Below, piece by piece: positions 15,391 to 24,191 of a stretch of DNA of 64,000 nucleotides. Position 1 is the stretch's first letter; the number at the start of each line of letters is the position of its first letter. The translations under genes were made by a program, and so were the position numbers. This DNA comes from an uncultured Lachnospiraceae bacterium (GTDB lineage Bacteria; Bacillota; Clostridia; Lachnospirales; Lachnospiraceae), in contig CALGVA010000054.1 of assembly GCA_937920345.1 (NCBI GenBank), positions 1-64,000 of the forward strand, read 5' to 3'. The notes under the pieces were generated by a model. The model had not been told where the DNA came from. It was given only the letters and a program-made list of their open reading frames with translations, and ran no database searches.

Positions 15391-16296
15391 ATGTTCCAAT
15401 TGATATTCAGCATTTCCACACTGTCGGCAATGGTACGCCTGTCCGCACCGATCGCTCTTGCCGCCGTCGGAAGCGCTTACGGGCATAAAGCCAAAATTTT
15501 TAATATCGGCTTGGAAAGTTATGTACTTACAAGCGCCTTCTTTGCCACCTGGGGAAGTTACTTATTTGAAAATGCTTCTATGGGCTTATTATTCGGAATC
15601 GTATCCGGTATTGTGATGTCTGCCGTTTTCGGTATCTTTGTCCTGCACTTTAAATCAGACCCGATCGTAATCGGCATCGCAATGAACCTGAGCGCATGGG
15701 GTTTTACCACACTGTTGATGTATAATATTTTTCATACCCGCGGTTCTGTCATGGACTCCAGAATCAAGAGTTTTGGCACGATTCACATCCCGTTCTTAGA
15801 CAGGATTCCATATATCGGCAGTATTTTAAATAATCAGAACACCCTTGTATATCTGGCTTTTCTAGTTGTCATTATCGCACAGATTGTCATGTACAGGACG
15901 CCTTTCGGACTCAGAATCCGCGGCGTCGGCAGCAATGAGGAGGCTATGCAGTCTGCCGGCGTCTCCGTCCTGAAATACAAATGGGCTTCCCTGATTGTCA
16001 CAGGCGTACTGGCAGGCGCCGCCGGGACATGTCTGCCGCTGTGCGGTATATCCATGTTCACGGAAAACATGTCCGCCGGCAAAGGTTTCCTTGCCGTATC
16101 GGCTGCAAGAATCGGTAAAGGCGATCCCTTGAAATCGTTTTTCGCCTGCCTGATCTTTGCCTTTGCAGATGCATTGTCCGTCGGGCTTCAGGGATTCAGC
16201 ATCCCTTCTCAGTTAGTACTGGCGGCTCCTTATATTATCACGGTACTTGTTATGTGTCTTACGAACTTAGGCGAATTAAGAAAGGAGAACGTATGA
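15391..16296 (+). CDS. ABC transporter permease 2 (nucleoside type)
   Basis: 301 residues with eight or nine predicted membrane segments, the second BPD_transp_2 permease (NupQ/YufQ-like). The conserved early motif AAVGSAYGHKAKIFNIGLES and the cytoplasmic loop LRIRGVGSNEEAMQSAGVSV are present. It begins 6 bp after the first permease gene behind GAGGAGG, and its TGA overlaps the ATG of the next gene (ATGA at 16293-16296), which indicates translational coupling. It is predicted to pair with permease 1 in a heterodimeric importer. Confidence 0.92.
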   Translation: MFQLIFSISTLSAMVRLSAPIALAAVGSAYGHKAKIFNIGLESYVLTSAFFATWGSYLFENASMGLLFGIVSGIVMSAVFGIFVLHFKSDPIVIGIAMNLSAWGFTTLLMYNIFHTRGSVMDSRIKSFGTIHIPFLDRIPYIGSILNNQNTLVYLAFLVVIIAQIVMYRTPFGLRIRGVGSNEEAMQSAGVSVLKYKWASLIVTGVLAGAAGTCLPLCGISMFTENMSAGKGFLAVSAARIGKGDPLKSFFACLIFAFADALSVGLQGFSIPSQLVLAAPYIITVLVMCLTNLGELRKENV

Positions 16297-16772
16297 TTAT
16301 CCGTGCTGTAGAAATAAAAGAATTTGATTTTACGGAATATGGCTTTTACTATAATATGCTCGATGACCGGCATGATGTCTTGCACTGTCAGACCGATGTC
16401 TTTGAGGATCACATGACCCGCTCTCCCCTGATCGACACCCCTGCACATCTGGGATATACAGTCGGGCAGAGCGCACCATATGTTCTGCAATCCATGGAAA
16501 AGCACGACCACACCATGGAAGCGCTCTTCTGTATGGCAGAACCGTTCATTGTATGCTTTGCGAAATCGCGCGGTACGCTGCCTCCCCAGGCAGAAGATGT
16601 ACGTTCTGTAATCCTGCGCCAGGGCGATGTCATCGTTCTTGCGCGCAACATATGGCATGACGCCGGCCATGGGGTCGGCAGGCCCGTTTCCTATTACTAT
16701 CTCGCTTCACGGGGCGCAAGTCCTGCTGAGTGGGTAAGTGTGGAAGGCGCGGCTGTCAATGTTGTATATTAA
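16293..16772 (+). CDS. AllA / ureidoglycolate lyase-like cupin protein
   Basis: 159 residues. The pattern SMEKHDHTMEALFCMAEPFIVC ... VILRQGDVIVLARNIWHDAGHG matches the Ureidogly_lyase (AllA) cupin family, with the conserved histidines and Glu in the barrel. AllA releases urea from ureidoglycolate in allantoin breakdown, but many relatives lie in sugar-acid or nucleoside operons with no assigned activity. ATG 16293 overlaps the upstream stop and has AAGGAG before it, so the gene is coupled to the permease. A frame open from 16254 is not supported by a ribosome-binding site. Its job in the nucleoside-type operon is unknown: lyase, isomerase and sensor are all possible. Confidence 0.72.
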   Translation: MIIRAVEIKEFDFTEYGFYYNMLDDRHDVLHCQTDVFEDHMTRSPLIDTPAHLGYTVGQSAPYVLQSMEKHDHTMEALFCMAEPFIVCFAKSRGTLPPQAEDVRSVILRQGDVIVLARNIWHDAGHGVGRPVSYYYLASRGASPAEWVSVEGAAVNVVY

Positions 16773-16877
16773 TCCCTCTATATTATGCGCCGAGGAATTT
16801 TCGATAGAGATTAAGGTGTCAAAAGGTGCCTCGTAAACCTTACATAGGTATATTGCATAAAATGCTCACGCAATTGG

Positions 16878-16899
16878 CGAGATTCGCTTCGCGAACCCG
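16878..16899 (+). repeat. Single-hairpin relative of the dispersed repeat
   Basis: CGAG-A-TTCGC-TTC-GCGAA-CCCG has the same layout as CGAG-A-TTTGC-TTC-GCAAA-CTCG at 43106-43127. The stem pairs TTCGC/GCGAA and TTTGC/GCAAA differ but both pair, so the change is compensatory. Only the second hairpin of the element is recognisable here. It lies in the gene-free spacer between the cupin and the M20 gene. Confidence 0.55.
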
Positions 16900-16914
16900 A
16901 AGCACGATGATGAG

Positions 16915-16967
16915 TGTACTGTATCATTCGCTCGCAGCCAAAAGGCCGCATGCGAATGAACAGTACA
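16915..16967 (-). terminator. Long bulged hairpin directly after the M20 gene stop codon
   Basis: TGTACTGT (16915-16922) pairs with ACAGTACA (16960-16967), then CATTCGC with GCGAATG, then GC-GCC with GGC-GC around an AAAA loop. It begins at the first base after the M20 stop codon and lies between convergent genes. There is no clear U tract on either strand, so it may be a bidirectional 3' structure rather than a classical intrinsic terminator. Confidence 0.55.
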
Positions 16968-18143
16968 TTAATTTCCTCTATCTCCCGCATCACATAGTGC
17001 TGCAGTAAGCACTCCCGCCAGATATACCGACGCCGGCAGAATCACACGCTCATCTACACAAAACCCCGGATGATGGATCGGATGTCCCACGCCCGTACCG
17101 ATCTTCACATAGCAGCCCGGCACATCCCTGTGCATAGTGTCTCTGTCTTCATAATACGCGAAGTCATCGCCGCCCATGGAGCTCTCCTCGGGCACGGTCT
17201 GCATCCCGAGTTTCTTCGCGGTCTCCTCACAGACCCGCGCCATCTCACCGTTATTCCAGGTGGCCGGCGGTCCTGCCGTCCAGATAACTTCCGTATCTGC
17301 GCCGTATGCATCTGCAGTCCGCTCCGCAATCTCCCGCACTCTCTTTTCATACAGAATACGGTCTTCCCGGTTCATCGTGCGCACCGTACCTTCCATCTCA
17401 GCTTCCGCCGGAATCACGTTCCAGGTAGTTCCCGCCTGTATTCTCGTTACACTGAGCAGCGCCGGATGAAATGCATTTATATTGCGGCTCACGATAGACT
17501 GTAACCCTTGCACGATTGCAGCCGACGCAAGAATCGGATCGATGCCGTCATCCGGATGCGCGCCATGGCAGCCTGTCCCTTTCACGCGAATCACAAAGCG
17601 GTCCACCGCGGCTGTCACATAGCCTTCCCTGATACCGATCACTCCCGCCGCGTTCGTAGGGTCAGCATGAAATCCCCAGATCTGTTCCACATCATTCATC
17701 GCATCCGTCTCAAGAATTTTAAATGCACCATGAGACTCTTCCTCCGCCGGCTGGAATATAAATTTGACCGTTCCGCACAGTTCTTCGCGCCGTTCCTGCA
17801 GGAGAATCGCCGCGCCGATGCCTGCCGTAATATGAAAATCATGTCCGCAGGCGTGCATGATGCCGTCCGTCCCGGAAGCGTAAGGCACCTCCGCCTCCTC
17901 TCTGACCGGGAGCGCATCGATGTCACAGCGAAGTGCGATTGTACGGCCTGGCACGCCCCGCACCACTGCCACCAGCCCCGTCGCAAGCGGATAAGGTAAT
18001 ATTTCTATCCCCGCCTCCGTAAGCAGTTCCCGTATCTTCGCCGTAGTCTGCACTTCCTCATAGGGCAGTTCCGGGTGTCTGTGAAACCACTCGAAGTTAT
18101 TAATCAAATACTGTTCCAGTTGCTTCCTGTCACCAGGCTTCAT
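16968..18143 (-). CDS. M20-family metallo-amidohydrolase
   Basis: 391 residues, matching the M20D aminoacylase/hippurate hydrolase/IAA-amino-acid hydrolase group. Visible landmarks are RCDIDALPVRE, the metal-binding HACGHDFH, the FQPAEEESHGAF segment with the catalytic Glu, and late GGDDFAYY and GVGHPIHHPGF. It would remove an acyl or aminoacyl group from an amino acid or dipeptide in the cytoplasm. It is the last gene of the Opp-type transport cluster (140 bp after the permease) and has GGGAGGAG before ATG 18143. Processing of the imported peptide or N-acyl amino acid is the natural inference. Confidence 0.9.
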   Translation of the reverse strand: MKPGDRKQLEQYLINNFEWFHRHPELPYEEVQTTAKIRELLTEAGIEILPYPLATGLVAVVRGVPGRTIALRCDIDALPVREEAEVPYASGTDGIMHACGHDFHITAGIGAAILLQERREELCGTVKFIFQPAEEESHGAFKILETDAMNDVEQIWGFHADPTNAAGVIGIREGYVTAAVDRFVIRVKGTGCHGAHPDDGIDPILASAAIVQGLQSIVSRNINAFHPALLSVTRIQAGTTWNVIPAEAEMEGTVRTMNREDRILYEKRVREIAERTADAYGADTEVIWTAGPPATWNNGEMARVCEETAKKLGMQTVPEESSMGGDDFAYYEDRDTMHRDVPGCYVKIGTGVGHPIHHPGFCVDERVILPASVYLAGVLTAALCDAGDRGN

Positions 18144-18283
18144 ATGGATGCTCCTCCCTCAGCCTTTACAATCCTTCCCGTCTGTCTTTTCTGCCAATCC
18201 GGCACCACTCTGCCGCCGGCCTGTTTTCTTGTACCATGCAAACGCGCAACAGTGCAGACCGTTCTAAGCACGCTCCCGCACAT

Positions 18284-19270
18284 TCACCTGCCGCTGTTCG
18301 GGTCAAGTGCATCCCGCAGGGCATCCCCGATAAAATTAATGGCCATAACAATCACGATAATCAGCAGTCCCGGCGGAATCCAAAGCCACGGCTGCGTCGT
18401 GAGCACGGTCAGCGACTGCGCACCGTTCAGCATATTGCCAAGGCTCGCCTCCGGCGGCTCCACGCCCTGTCCTAAGAAGCTCAGCGCCGCCTCGTCCAGA
18501 ATGGATAACGCCAGCACGGAAGTAGCATAAACCAGAATCGGTGCCACCGTATTCGGCAATATCTCCGAAAACAGAATATGTCGAAGCGGCATGCCCGCCA
18601 CAATATTTCCTTTGACAAAATTCGTCTCCCGCAGATTCAGAACATTGCCTCTCACCAGTCTGGCGATGCCCGGCCAGTCTACAAATCCCAGAATCAGTAT
18701 GATATTCCAGAGCCCCGGCTTGAAAATAGCCGCCGCCACCAGCACAAGCAGTATATAAGGAAATGACATCACAATATCGGTGAAACGCATAATAATCATA
18801 TCCGCCACACCGCCGAAGTATCCGGCAATCAGTCCGAGAATCACGCCGATCACTGTCGAAATCACCGTCGCCATCACACCGACCAGCAGGGAGATCCGCG
18901 TGGCATACAAGAGCCTGCTCAGAACGTCCCGGCCAATCTGATCCGTACCGAGCCAGAACTCTTTCGAAGGCGCTCCCGCAAAAGGTCCCGCAATATCGTT
19001 AGGATCATACGGCGCAATCACCGGTGCCAGGAGCGCCGCCAGGACAATAACACCCAGGACCACCAGACTGGCGGCTGCCAGATGATGCCGTTTGAACCGC
19101 CTGACAACCGTCTGCAGATAACTCTCACCGGATATATCTGTTTTCTTCTCTGCGCTCTCAGCATCGTAACCCGCAATCATACTGACTGCCATCGCCGATT
19201 TTGAACCATGTTTTTTATCTGCACGCCTCCATATCTTATGGAGCTTTCTATCCGTATTTTTCCAAGCCAC
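18284..19270 (-). CDS. Peptide ABC transporter permease (OppC/DppC type)
   Basis: 328 residues. The OppC_N segment (VVRRFKRHHLAAASLVVLGVIVLAALLAPVIAPYDPN) is followed by about five more membrane segments and the EAA loop (RGNVLNLRETNFVKGNIVAGMP). The GTDQIGRDVLSRLLYATRISL motif is standard for the family. The N-terminus is extended by about 45 residues rich in lysine and arginine, which could include a later start. It starts 12 bp after the OppB-type gene and forms the channel with it. Confidence 0.92.
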   Translation of the reverse strand: MAWKNTDRKLHKIWRRADKKHGSKSAMAVSMIAGYDAESAEKKTDISGESYLQTVVRRFKRHHLAAASLVVLGVIVLAALLAPVIAPYDPNDIAGPFAGAPSKEFWLGTDQIGRDVLSRLLYATRISLLVGVMATVISTVIGVILGLIAGYFGGVADMIIMRFTDIVMSFPYILLVLVAAAIFKPGLWNIILILGFVDWPGIARLVRGNVLNLRETNFVKGNIVAGMPLRHILFSEILPNTVAPILVYATSVLALSILDEAALSFLGQGVEPPEASLGNMLNGAQSLTVLTTQPWLWIPPGLLIIVIVMAINFIGDALRDALDPNSGR

Positions 19271-19282
19271 CTATAAGCCCTC

Positions 19283-20230
19283 CTAATCCAGCTGAATGGT
19301 AGGGTCAACCAATGCATACAGAATATCCGTAACCAGATTTGCTATGAGTACCACGACTGCCGATAGCAGGCACACGCCCATAATTACCGGATAGTCGCGA
19401 TTGCTGATGGCGCTCATGGTCATAAGTCCCAGTCCCGGCCATGAAAAGATCTGTTCAATAATCACTGCGCCGCCGAACAGCACGGGAATCTCCATGCCGA
19501 TCACCGTGATGATCGGTACAAGCGCATTGCGCAGCGCGTGTTTATTAATGACTCTGAAGTGTCCGATTCCTTTTGCTCTGGCTGTCCGCAGATAATCCTG
19601 CTGCAGAATCTCCAGCATGGCGCTTCTGATGTAACGAATATTGCTGCCCGCCATGGAAAATGCAAGCACGATCACGGGCATCACCATATGCTTCGCCACA
19701 TCTGCGGCGCCGCCCTCCGTGCCAAGCGTCGTCATGCCGCCGGACGGCAGCCAGCCGAGCCGCACGGTAAAGATATAGATCAGCAGCAGCGAAAAGAAGA
19801 ATCCCGGTACACTGCTTCCCAGAAAAGAGACTGTCACCACCGCATAATCTCCCTTGGAATACTGGTGGATTGCACTGTATATACCCGCAGGAACAGCCAG
19901 AATCATACTCGCCAGAAGCGACACGCCCATCAGGAGAAGCGTAGGGCCGATATGACTCCCGATCATCGCACTCACCGGCTGATAAGATTTCATGGAGTAT
20001 CCCAGATTACCCTGCAGCAGCTGACCCAGCCACACGAAATACTGCACGTAGACAGGCTGATCCAGTCCAAGCGCAATCTTCTTCGCCTCCAGAGCCGCTT
20101 CCGACACCCGCGGCCCCTGGAGCATTGCCAGCGGGCTCCCCGCAAGACACATAATTACATAATCAATGATTGTAATACCGATCAAAACCGGAATGGCAAT
20201 CAGTATACGTTTCAATATATATTTACCCAT
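19283..20230 (-). CDS. Peptide ABC transporter permease (OppB/DppB type)
   Basis: 315 residues starting MGKYILKRILIAIPVLIGITIIDYVIM, the canonical OppB/DppB N-terminus with its first membrane helix. The EAA loop (LRTARAKGIGHFRVINKHALRNALVP) and the C-terminal LVTDILYALVDPTI are typical. A start six codons earlier is open, but GGAGG lies 9 nt before ATG 20230. The ATPase stop codon at 20223-20225 overlaps this start by 8 bp, so translation is probably coupled. Confidence 0.93.
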   Translation of the reverse strand: MGKYILKRILIAIPVLIGITIIDYVIMCLAGSPLAMLQGPRVSEAALEAKKIALGLDQPVYVQYFVWLGQLLQGNLGYSMKSYQPVSAMIGSHIGPTLLLMGVSLLASMILAVPAGIYSAIHQYSKGDYAVVTVSFLGSSVPGFFFSLLLIYIFTVRLGWLPSGGMTTLGTEGGAADVAKHMVMPVIVLAFSMAGSNIRYIRSAMLEILQQDYLRTARAKGIGHFRVINKHALRNALVPIITVIGMEIPVLFGGAVIIEQIFSWPGLGLMTMSAISNRDYPVIMGVCLLSAVVVLIANLVTDILYALVDPTIQLD

Positions 20231-21305
20231 GAATTGCCGCCTCCGCACCGGATAAAACTATGGGACATGCCGCTACATGGCGTCCCGTTTCTTTTTCCTT
20301 CTGCGCCGCCTGCAGCGCCGCATTGCCGCCCCGTGTATTGTGTCCGGTCTCCACTACGGCATATTGTGCCGGAACATCCGCCTTACACTGCTCGACCGCA
20401 TAGGGACAGCGCGGATGGAATCTGCACCCTGACGGCGGATTCATGCTGCTTCCGATCTCCCCCTGTAACAGCTTACGCCCCTTGTTCCTTTCCCGCGGGT
20501 CCGGAATCGGCACCGCCTCCAGCAGCGCTTTCGTATACGGATGCACCGGGTGCCTGAACACTTCTTTTGTCTCGCCATACTCTACGATCTTACCCAGATA
20601 CATGACCGCAATCTGATCACTGACATAATTGACCGCACCCAGACCATGTCCCACGAACAGCAGTGTGAGGCCGAGTTCCTTCTGCAGTTCCTTCAGCAGA
20701 TTCAGAATCTGCGCCTGAATCGACACATCCAGCGCACTGACAGGCTCATCACACACAATAAACTCGGGACGCAGCGACAACGCCTTCGCAATCCCGATTC
20801 TCTGGCGCTGTCCGCCGGAAAACTCATGAGGGTATCTGCCCAGAACCGTCTTAGGAAGCCCGACCATGTCCAGGATCTTATGAATATCCCGTTCCACAGT
20901 TCTTTTCTCCGAAATCCGGTGATACAGCATAGGCTGCGCCAATATCTCATAGATATGTTTCCTCGGGTTCAGCGAAGAATACGGGTCCTGGAAAACCATC
21001 TGCAGCTTCGTCCGAATACGCTGCATCTCTTTCTTATTCTTCTGCAGCGCCGCCAGGTCACAGCCATTATAGTAGATCTTCCCCTCCGTAGGCGCCTCCA
21101 GCCCTACCAGCTGTCTTCCAACGGTAGACTTGCCGCAGCCCGACTCGCCCACAAGCCCCAGCGTCTGCCCCCGCATAACAGAAAAACTGACGCCGTCCAC
21201 CGCTTTGACATATCCGGTCGTGTGCGTGATGATACCGCCTTTGACCGGATAATACTTCTTCAGATTATCCACTTGTATGAAAGGAATTGTTTTCTCGTCT
21301 GACAT
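20223..21305 (-). CDS. Peptide ABC transporter ATPase (OppF/DppF type)
   Basis: 360 residues. Walker A GESGCGKS, signature FSGGQRQRIGIAKAL, Walker B EFIVCDEPVSALDVS and the C-terminal oligopeptide-transporter extension (PPSGCRFHPRCPYAVEQCKADVPA) with its cysteine cluster are all present. That cysteine-rich tail can bind an iron-sulfur cluster in some homologues. The upstream 16 codons of open frame are discarded because GGAGGAAAG lies just before ATG 21305. The product pairs with the OppD-type ATPase encoded upstream. Confidence 0.93.
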   Translation of the reverse strand: MSDEKTIPFIQVDNLKKYYPVKGGIITHTTGYVKAVDGVSFSVMRGQTLGLVGESGCGKSTVGRQLVGLEAPTEGKIYYNGCDLAALQKNKKEMQRIRTKLQMVFQDPYSSLNPRKHIYEILAQPMLYHRISEKRTVERDIHKILDMVGLPKTVLGRYPHEFSGGQRQRIGIAKALSLRPEFIVCDEPVSALDVSIQAQILNLLKELQKELGLTLLFVGHGLGAVNYVSDQIAVMYLGKIVEYGETKEVFRHPVHPYTKALLEAVPIPDPRERNKGRKLLQGEIGSSMNPPSGCRFHPRCPYAVEQCKADVPAQYAVVETGHNTRGGNAALQAAQKEKETGRHVAACPIVLSGAEAAIHG

Positions 21306-21403
21306 AACTTTCCTCCATTGCCGGACACTGCTCATATACATCTGTACAATCACGGCAGCGGCAAACCTGCCATTACTGTTCTACACAAACACAGTCCGGC
21401 AAT

Positions 21404-22378
21404 CTATCGGTGCTTCTGCCACGCAACGATGCACCTCACCCTATGGTCCCCGCTGAACAGGTATGCATCCTGCGGCTTATCACATTCTTCTCTACGGTAA
21501 GGGCAGCGGTCCGCAAATCGGCACCCTGCAATATCATCATAGTTCTCCGGCACCATACCCGGAATCGCCTCCAGTTTTCTGTCAGCCTCATCCCGGATCG
21601 TCGGCACCGTATGCAGAAGCGCCTGCGTATACGGGTGCTTCGGGTTCGTGAAAATCTCCTCTGCCGCGGCTTCCTCGATAATCTGTCCCGCATACATCAC
21701 GAGTACTCTGTCCGCCGTATTGGCAACCAGGCCGATGTCGTGTGTGATCAGGATCATGGACATGTTGCGCTCCTGCTGCAATTCTTTAAGCAGCTTCATG
21801 ATCTGCGCCTGAATCGTCACGTCCAGAGCAGTCGTCGGCTCATCCGCGATCAGCAGCCGCGGATTACATGACAGCGCCATCGCGATCATAACTCTCTGCC
21901 GCATACCGCCCGACAACGTGTGCGGATACTTCTTCATCGTTCCCGCCGCATCAGGCATCCCCACCTGCACAAGCAGTTCCACTGCCCGCCTCCTTGCCGT
22001 CTCCTTAGATAAGTGCATGTGCGTCCGGATACTCTCCGTGATCTGGCTGCCAACGGTAAACACCGGATTCAGCGACGTGAGCGGGTCCTGGAAGATCATC
22101 GTCAGTTCATCTCCTCTGATCTGATCCAGTTCCTTTTCCGTCATCGTAAGAAGATTCTTACCGTCAAAGAGGACAGAGCCGTCCGTGACAGCTCCGCCCC
22201 TCCTCAATAATCCCATAATAGACAGTGATGTAACACTTTTACCGCAGCCGGACTCGCCTACAATGCAGACCACTTCCCCCTGGTCCACATGAAAGCTGAC
22301 ATGATCAACACTGATATTCATGCCGGAATCTCCGCGAAAAACCGTTGTTAAGTCCCGTACCTCCAACAAATGTGACAT
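21404..22378 (-). CDS. Peptide ABC transporter ATPase (OppD/DppD type)
   Basis: 324 residues. Walker A GESGCGKSVT, signature LSGGMRQRVMIAMAL, Walker B RLLIADEPTTALDVTIQ and the C-terminal CRFADRCPYRREEC motif are intact. ATG 22378 is chosen over the open frame to 22423 because GGAGGG lies 7 nt before it and the following MSHLLEVRDLTTVF is the family start. It begins 13 bp after the stop of the binding-protein gene, so the operon runs from 24068 to 16968. Confidence 0.93.
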   Translation of the reverse strand: MSHLLEVRDLTTVFRGDSGMNISVDHVSFHVDQGEVVCIVGESGCGKSVTSLSIMGLLRRGGAVTDGSVLFDGKNLLTMTEKELDQIRGDELTMIFQDPLTSLNPVFTVGSQITESIRTHMHLSKETARRRAVELLVQVGMPDAAGTMKKYPHTLSGGMRQRVMIAMALSCNPRLLIADEPTTALDVTIQAQIMKLLKELQQERNMSMILITHDIGLVANTADRVLVMYAGQIIEEAAAEEIFTNPKHPYTQALLHTVPTIRDEADRKLEAIPGMVPENYDDIAGCRFADRCPYRREECDKPQDAYLFSGDHRVRCIVAWQKHR

Positions 22379-22391
22379 AACATGCCCTCCG

Positions 22392-24068
22392 TCACTGCGT
22401 AACATCCCAGTTGTGAACGTCATTCAGGAATCCGTATACACTGGGCTGTGCACCTGCTACACGATTGCTCACCGCTCCCTGTGCGCTGATCACGTAGACT
22501 GAGAACATAGGCGCTTCCTCCTGCATTTTCCTGTTAACGGTGGAATAAAAATCTTTAATTTCCTCTACGCTGCTCGTCTGCTGCGTTCCCTCCAGCGCTC
22601 CCGTAACCTCTTCGCTATAATATCCCGTCCAGCTGCCTTCGCCGCCCAGCAGCCATGTAACGTCCGGGTAGGGATCTACCGGTGCATAGGTATACTGCAC
22701 CGCCATAATATCATAATCCGTCGTGCCGGCTACCGTCATTAGTGTCGCAAGATCCACCGTTGTAATCTCCACGTTAATGCCGACTGCCGCCCACTGCGCC
22801 GCAATTACCTGCACGCCGTTGACAAACGTATTGTCTCCGGAATTAACATAGAAGCGGAGTACCTTCGTGCTGTCCCATCCGGCTTCTTCCAGAAGTTCCT
22901 TCGCCTTTTCGGGATCATATGCAAGCGGCTCAATCGTGGAATCATAGAACGGACTTGCCGAAGAGAGGAAACCGTCCACTACCTCACCGTGTCCTTTCAG
23001 AAGCTGATCCACAAGCTGCTGTCTGTCGATGGCATATACAAGTGCCTGCCGCACTCTCTCATCAGGAATATTCGCCGTCTGGATGAACGCCGACTGATTT
23101 GTCACAGGAGATCCGTATACTACCGTTACATTCTTAAGCGCTTCTATACTCTCGTAATCCTCCTGTGGAATCGCCGTCATAGTATGCTGCGTGATATCGA
23201 TTTCACCGGACTGCAGTCCCGCATAGATCTGGCTTCCGTCCACAATCTTAAAATTCAGCTTATCAATCTTCGGCGCACCCTTCCAGTAATCAGTATTCGC
23301 CGTATAGGAAATATAATGGTCTGCATCATACCCTGTCAGGAAATACGGTCCGCTGATTACATCCGGCTGATTAAACCAGCTGTTGGAAGTCAGTTCGCTC
23401 TCCGAAAACTTCTCTATTACGTGCTTGGGCAGCACATGCAGATATCTGCCGTAACTGTTCTGAAATGTGGTCAGTGCCATCGGATACTTGGCGCTAAACT
23501 GTATTGTCTTGTCATCCAGCACGGTAAGTCCTGCCATGGAAGTCGCACCTTCTTCCACGAATCCGGTCGCATCGTCCGTTCCCTCAAAAGCATATAACAG
23601 CAATGTAGAATTGGCTACGACCGGACTGGCATAGCGCAGAACCGAATACTCCACATCATAAGCCGTGACCGGCGTCCCGTCAGACCATGTCGCCTCGTCG
23701 TCTATATGCACGATAAAATGCATGTTGTCATCCGTCGTGATGGAATCCGCCAGCATTCCCTGGAAGTTTAAGTCCTTATCCAGTTCCATCAAAGGCAGAA
23801 ACATTAAGTCCATGGCATGTTTATTAATCTCCGTCTGATCGATTGCAAACGGATTGACCCCGCCCAGACTGTCCGTCACACCAATATTGATGATTTTCTC
23901 GCCCTCGGCAGCCTCTGCAGGCCCCGTCGGTTCGCCGTTCTCATCATAAACTGCGTCGTCTGTCACCGCCGTATTGCCTCCGTTACCGGAAGTCCCGCAG
24001 GCTGTCATGATTCCCGTCATAGCAAACACCATAAGCAGACTAAACAGTCTTCCCGCAATTCTTTTCAT
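22392..24068 (-). CDS. Peptide-binding lipoprotein (SBP_bac_5) of an ABC importer
   Basis: 558 residues. A lipoprotein signal ends in the lipobox MTAC with Cys24, then a Gly/Asn/Asp-rich linker, then the family-5 solute-binding fold (IINIGVTDSLGGVNPFA...; WSDGTPVTAYDVEYSVLRY is the family signature). It captures peptides or related solutes for the OppBCDF-type machinery encoded downstream. The ATG at 24068 has GGAGGAG upstream, while the longer frame to 24143 lacks a site and overlaps the promoter. The exact ligand is unknown; the M20 gene at the operon end hints at acylated or modified dipeptides. Confidence 0.93.
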   Translation of the reverse strand: MKRIAGRLFSLLMVFAMTGIMTACGTSGNGGNTAVTDDAVYDENGEPTGPAEAAEGEKIINIGVTDSLGGVNPFAIDQTEINKHAMDLMFLPLMELDKDLNFQGMLADSITTDDNMHFIVHIDDEATWSDGTPVTAYDVEYSVLRYASPVVANSTLLLYAFEGTDDATGFVEEGATSMAGLTVLDDKTIQFSAKYPMALTTFQNSYGRYLHVLPKHVIEKFSESELTSNSWFNQPDVISGPYFLTGYDADHYISYTANTDYWKGAPKIDKLNFKIVDGSQIYAGLQSGEIDITQHTMTAIPQEDYESIEALKNVTVVYGSPVTNQSAFIQTANIPDERVRQALVYAIDRQQLVDQLLKGHGEVVDGFLSSASPFYDSTIEPLAYDPEKAKELLEEAGWDSTKVLRFYVNSGDNTFVNGVQVIAAQWAAVGINVEITTVDLATLMTVAGTTDYDIMAVQYTYAPVDPYPDVTWLLGGEGSWTGYYSEEVTGALEGTQQTSSVEEIKDFYSTVNRKMQEEAPMFSVYVISAQGAVSNRVAGAQPSVYGFLNDVHNWDVTQ

Positions 24069-24113
24069 AATCTCTCCTCCGTTCCAAAACAAGAAAAAGT
24101 TGCCAATCGACTT

Positions 24114-24143
24114 AGTATAGCATAACCTTGACAAAAAAAGCAA
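24114..24143 (-). promoter_or_regulatory. Probable promoter of the peptide-transport operon
   Basis: On the minus strand TTGCTT (24143-24138), an 18-bp spacer and TATACT (24119-24114) lie 45 bp upstream of the binding-protein start. The -35 region is only five bases from that of the divergent promoter at 24128-24156, so the two polymerases would compete for the same DNA. Confidence 0.55.
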
Positions 24144-24156
24144 TGCGATGTATATT
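24128..24156 (+). promoter_or_regulatory. Near-consensus promoter for the C39-like gene
   Basis: TTGACA (24128-24133), exactly 17 bp, then TATATT (24151-24156), placed 36 bp before ATG 24192. It overlaps the opposing promoter of the peptide transporter operon, so a regulator bound here would influence both units. Confidence 0.75.
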
Positions 24157-24191
24157 TTCTACAATTACGATATATACAAAGGAAAATATGC

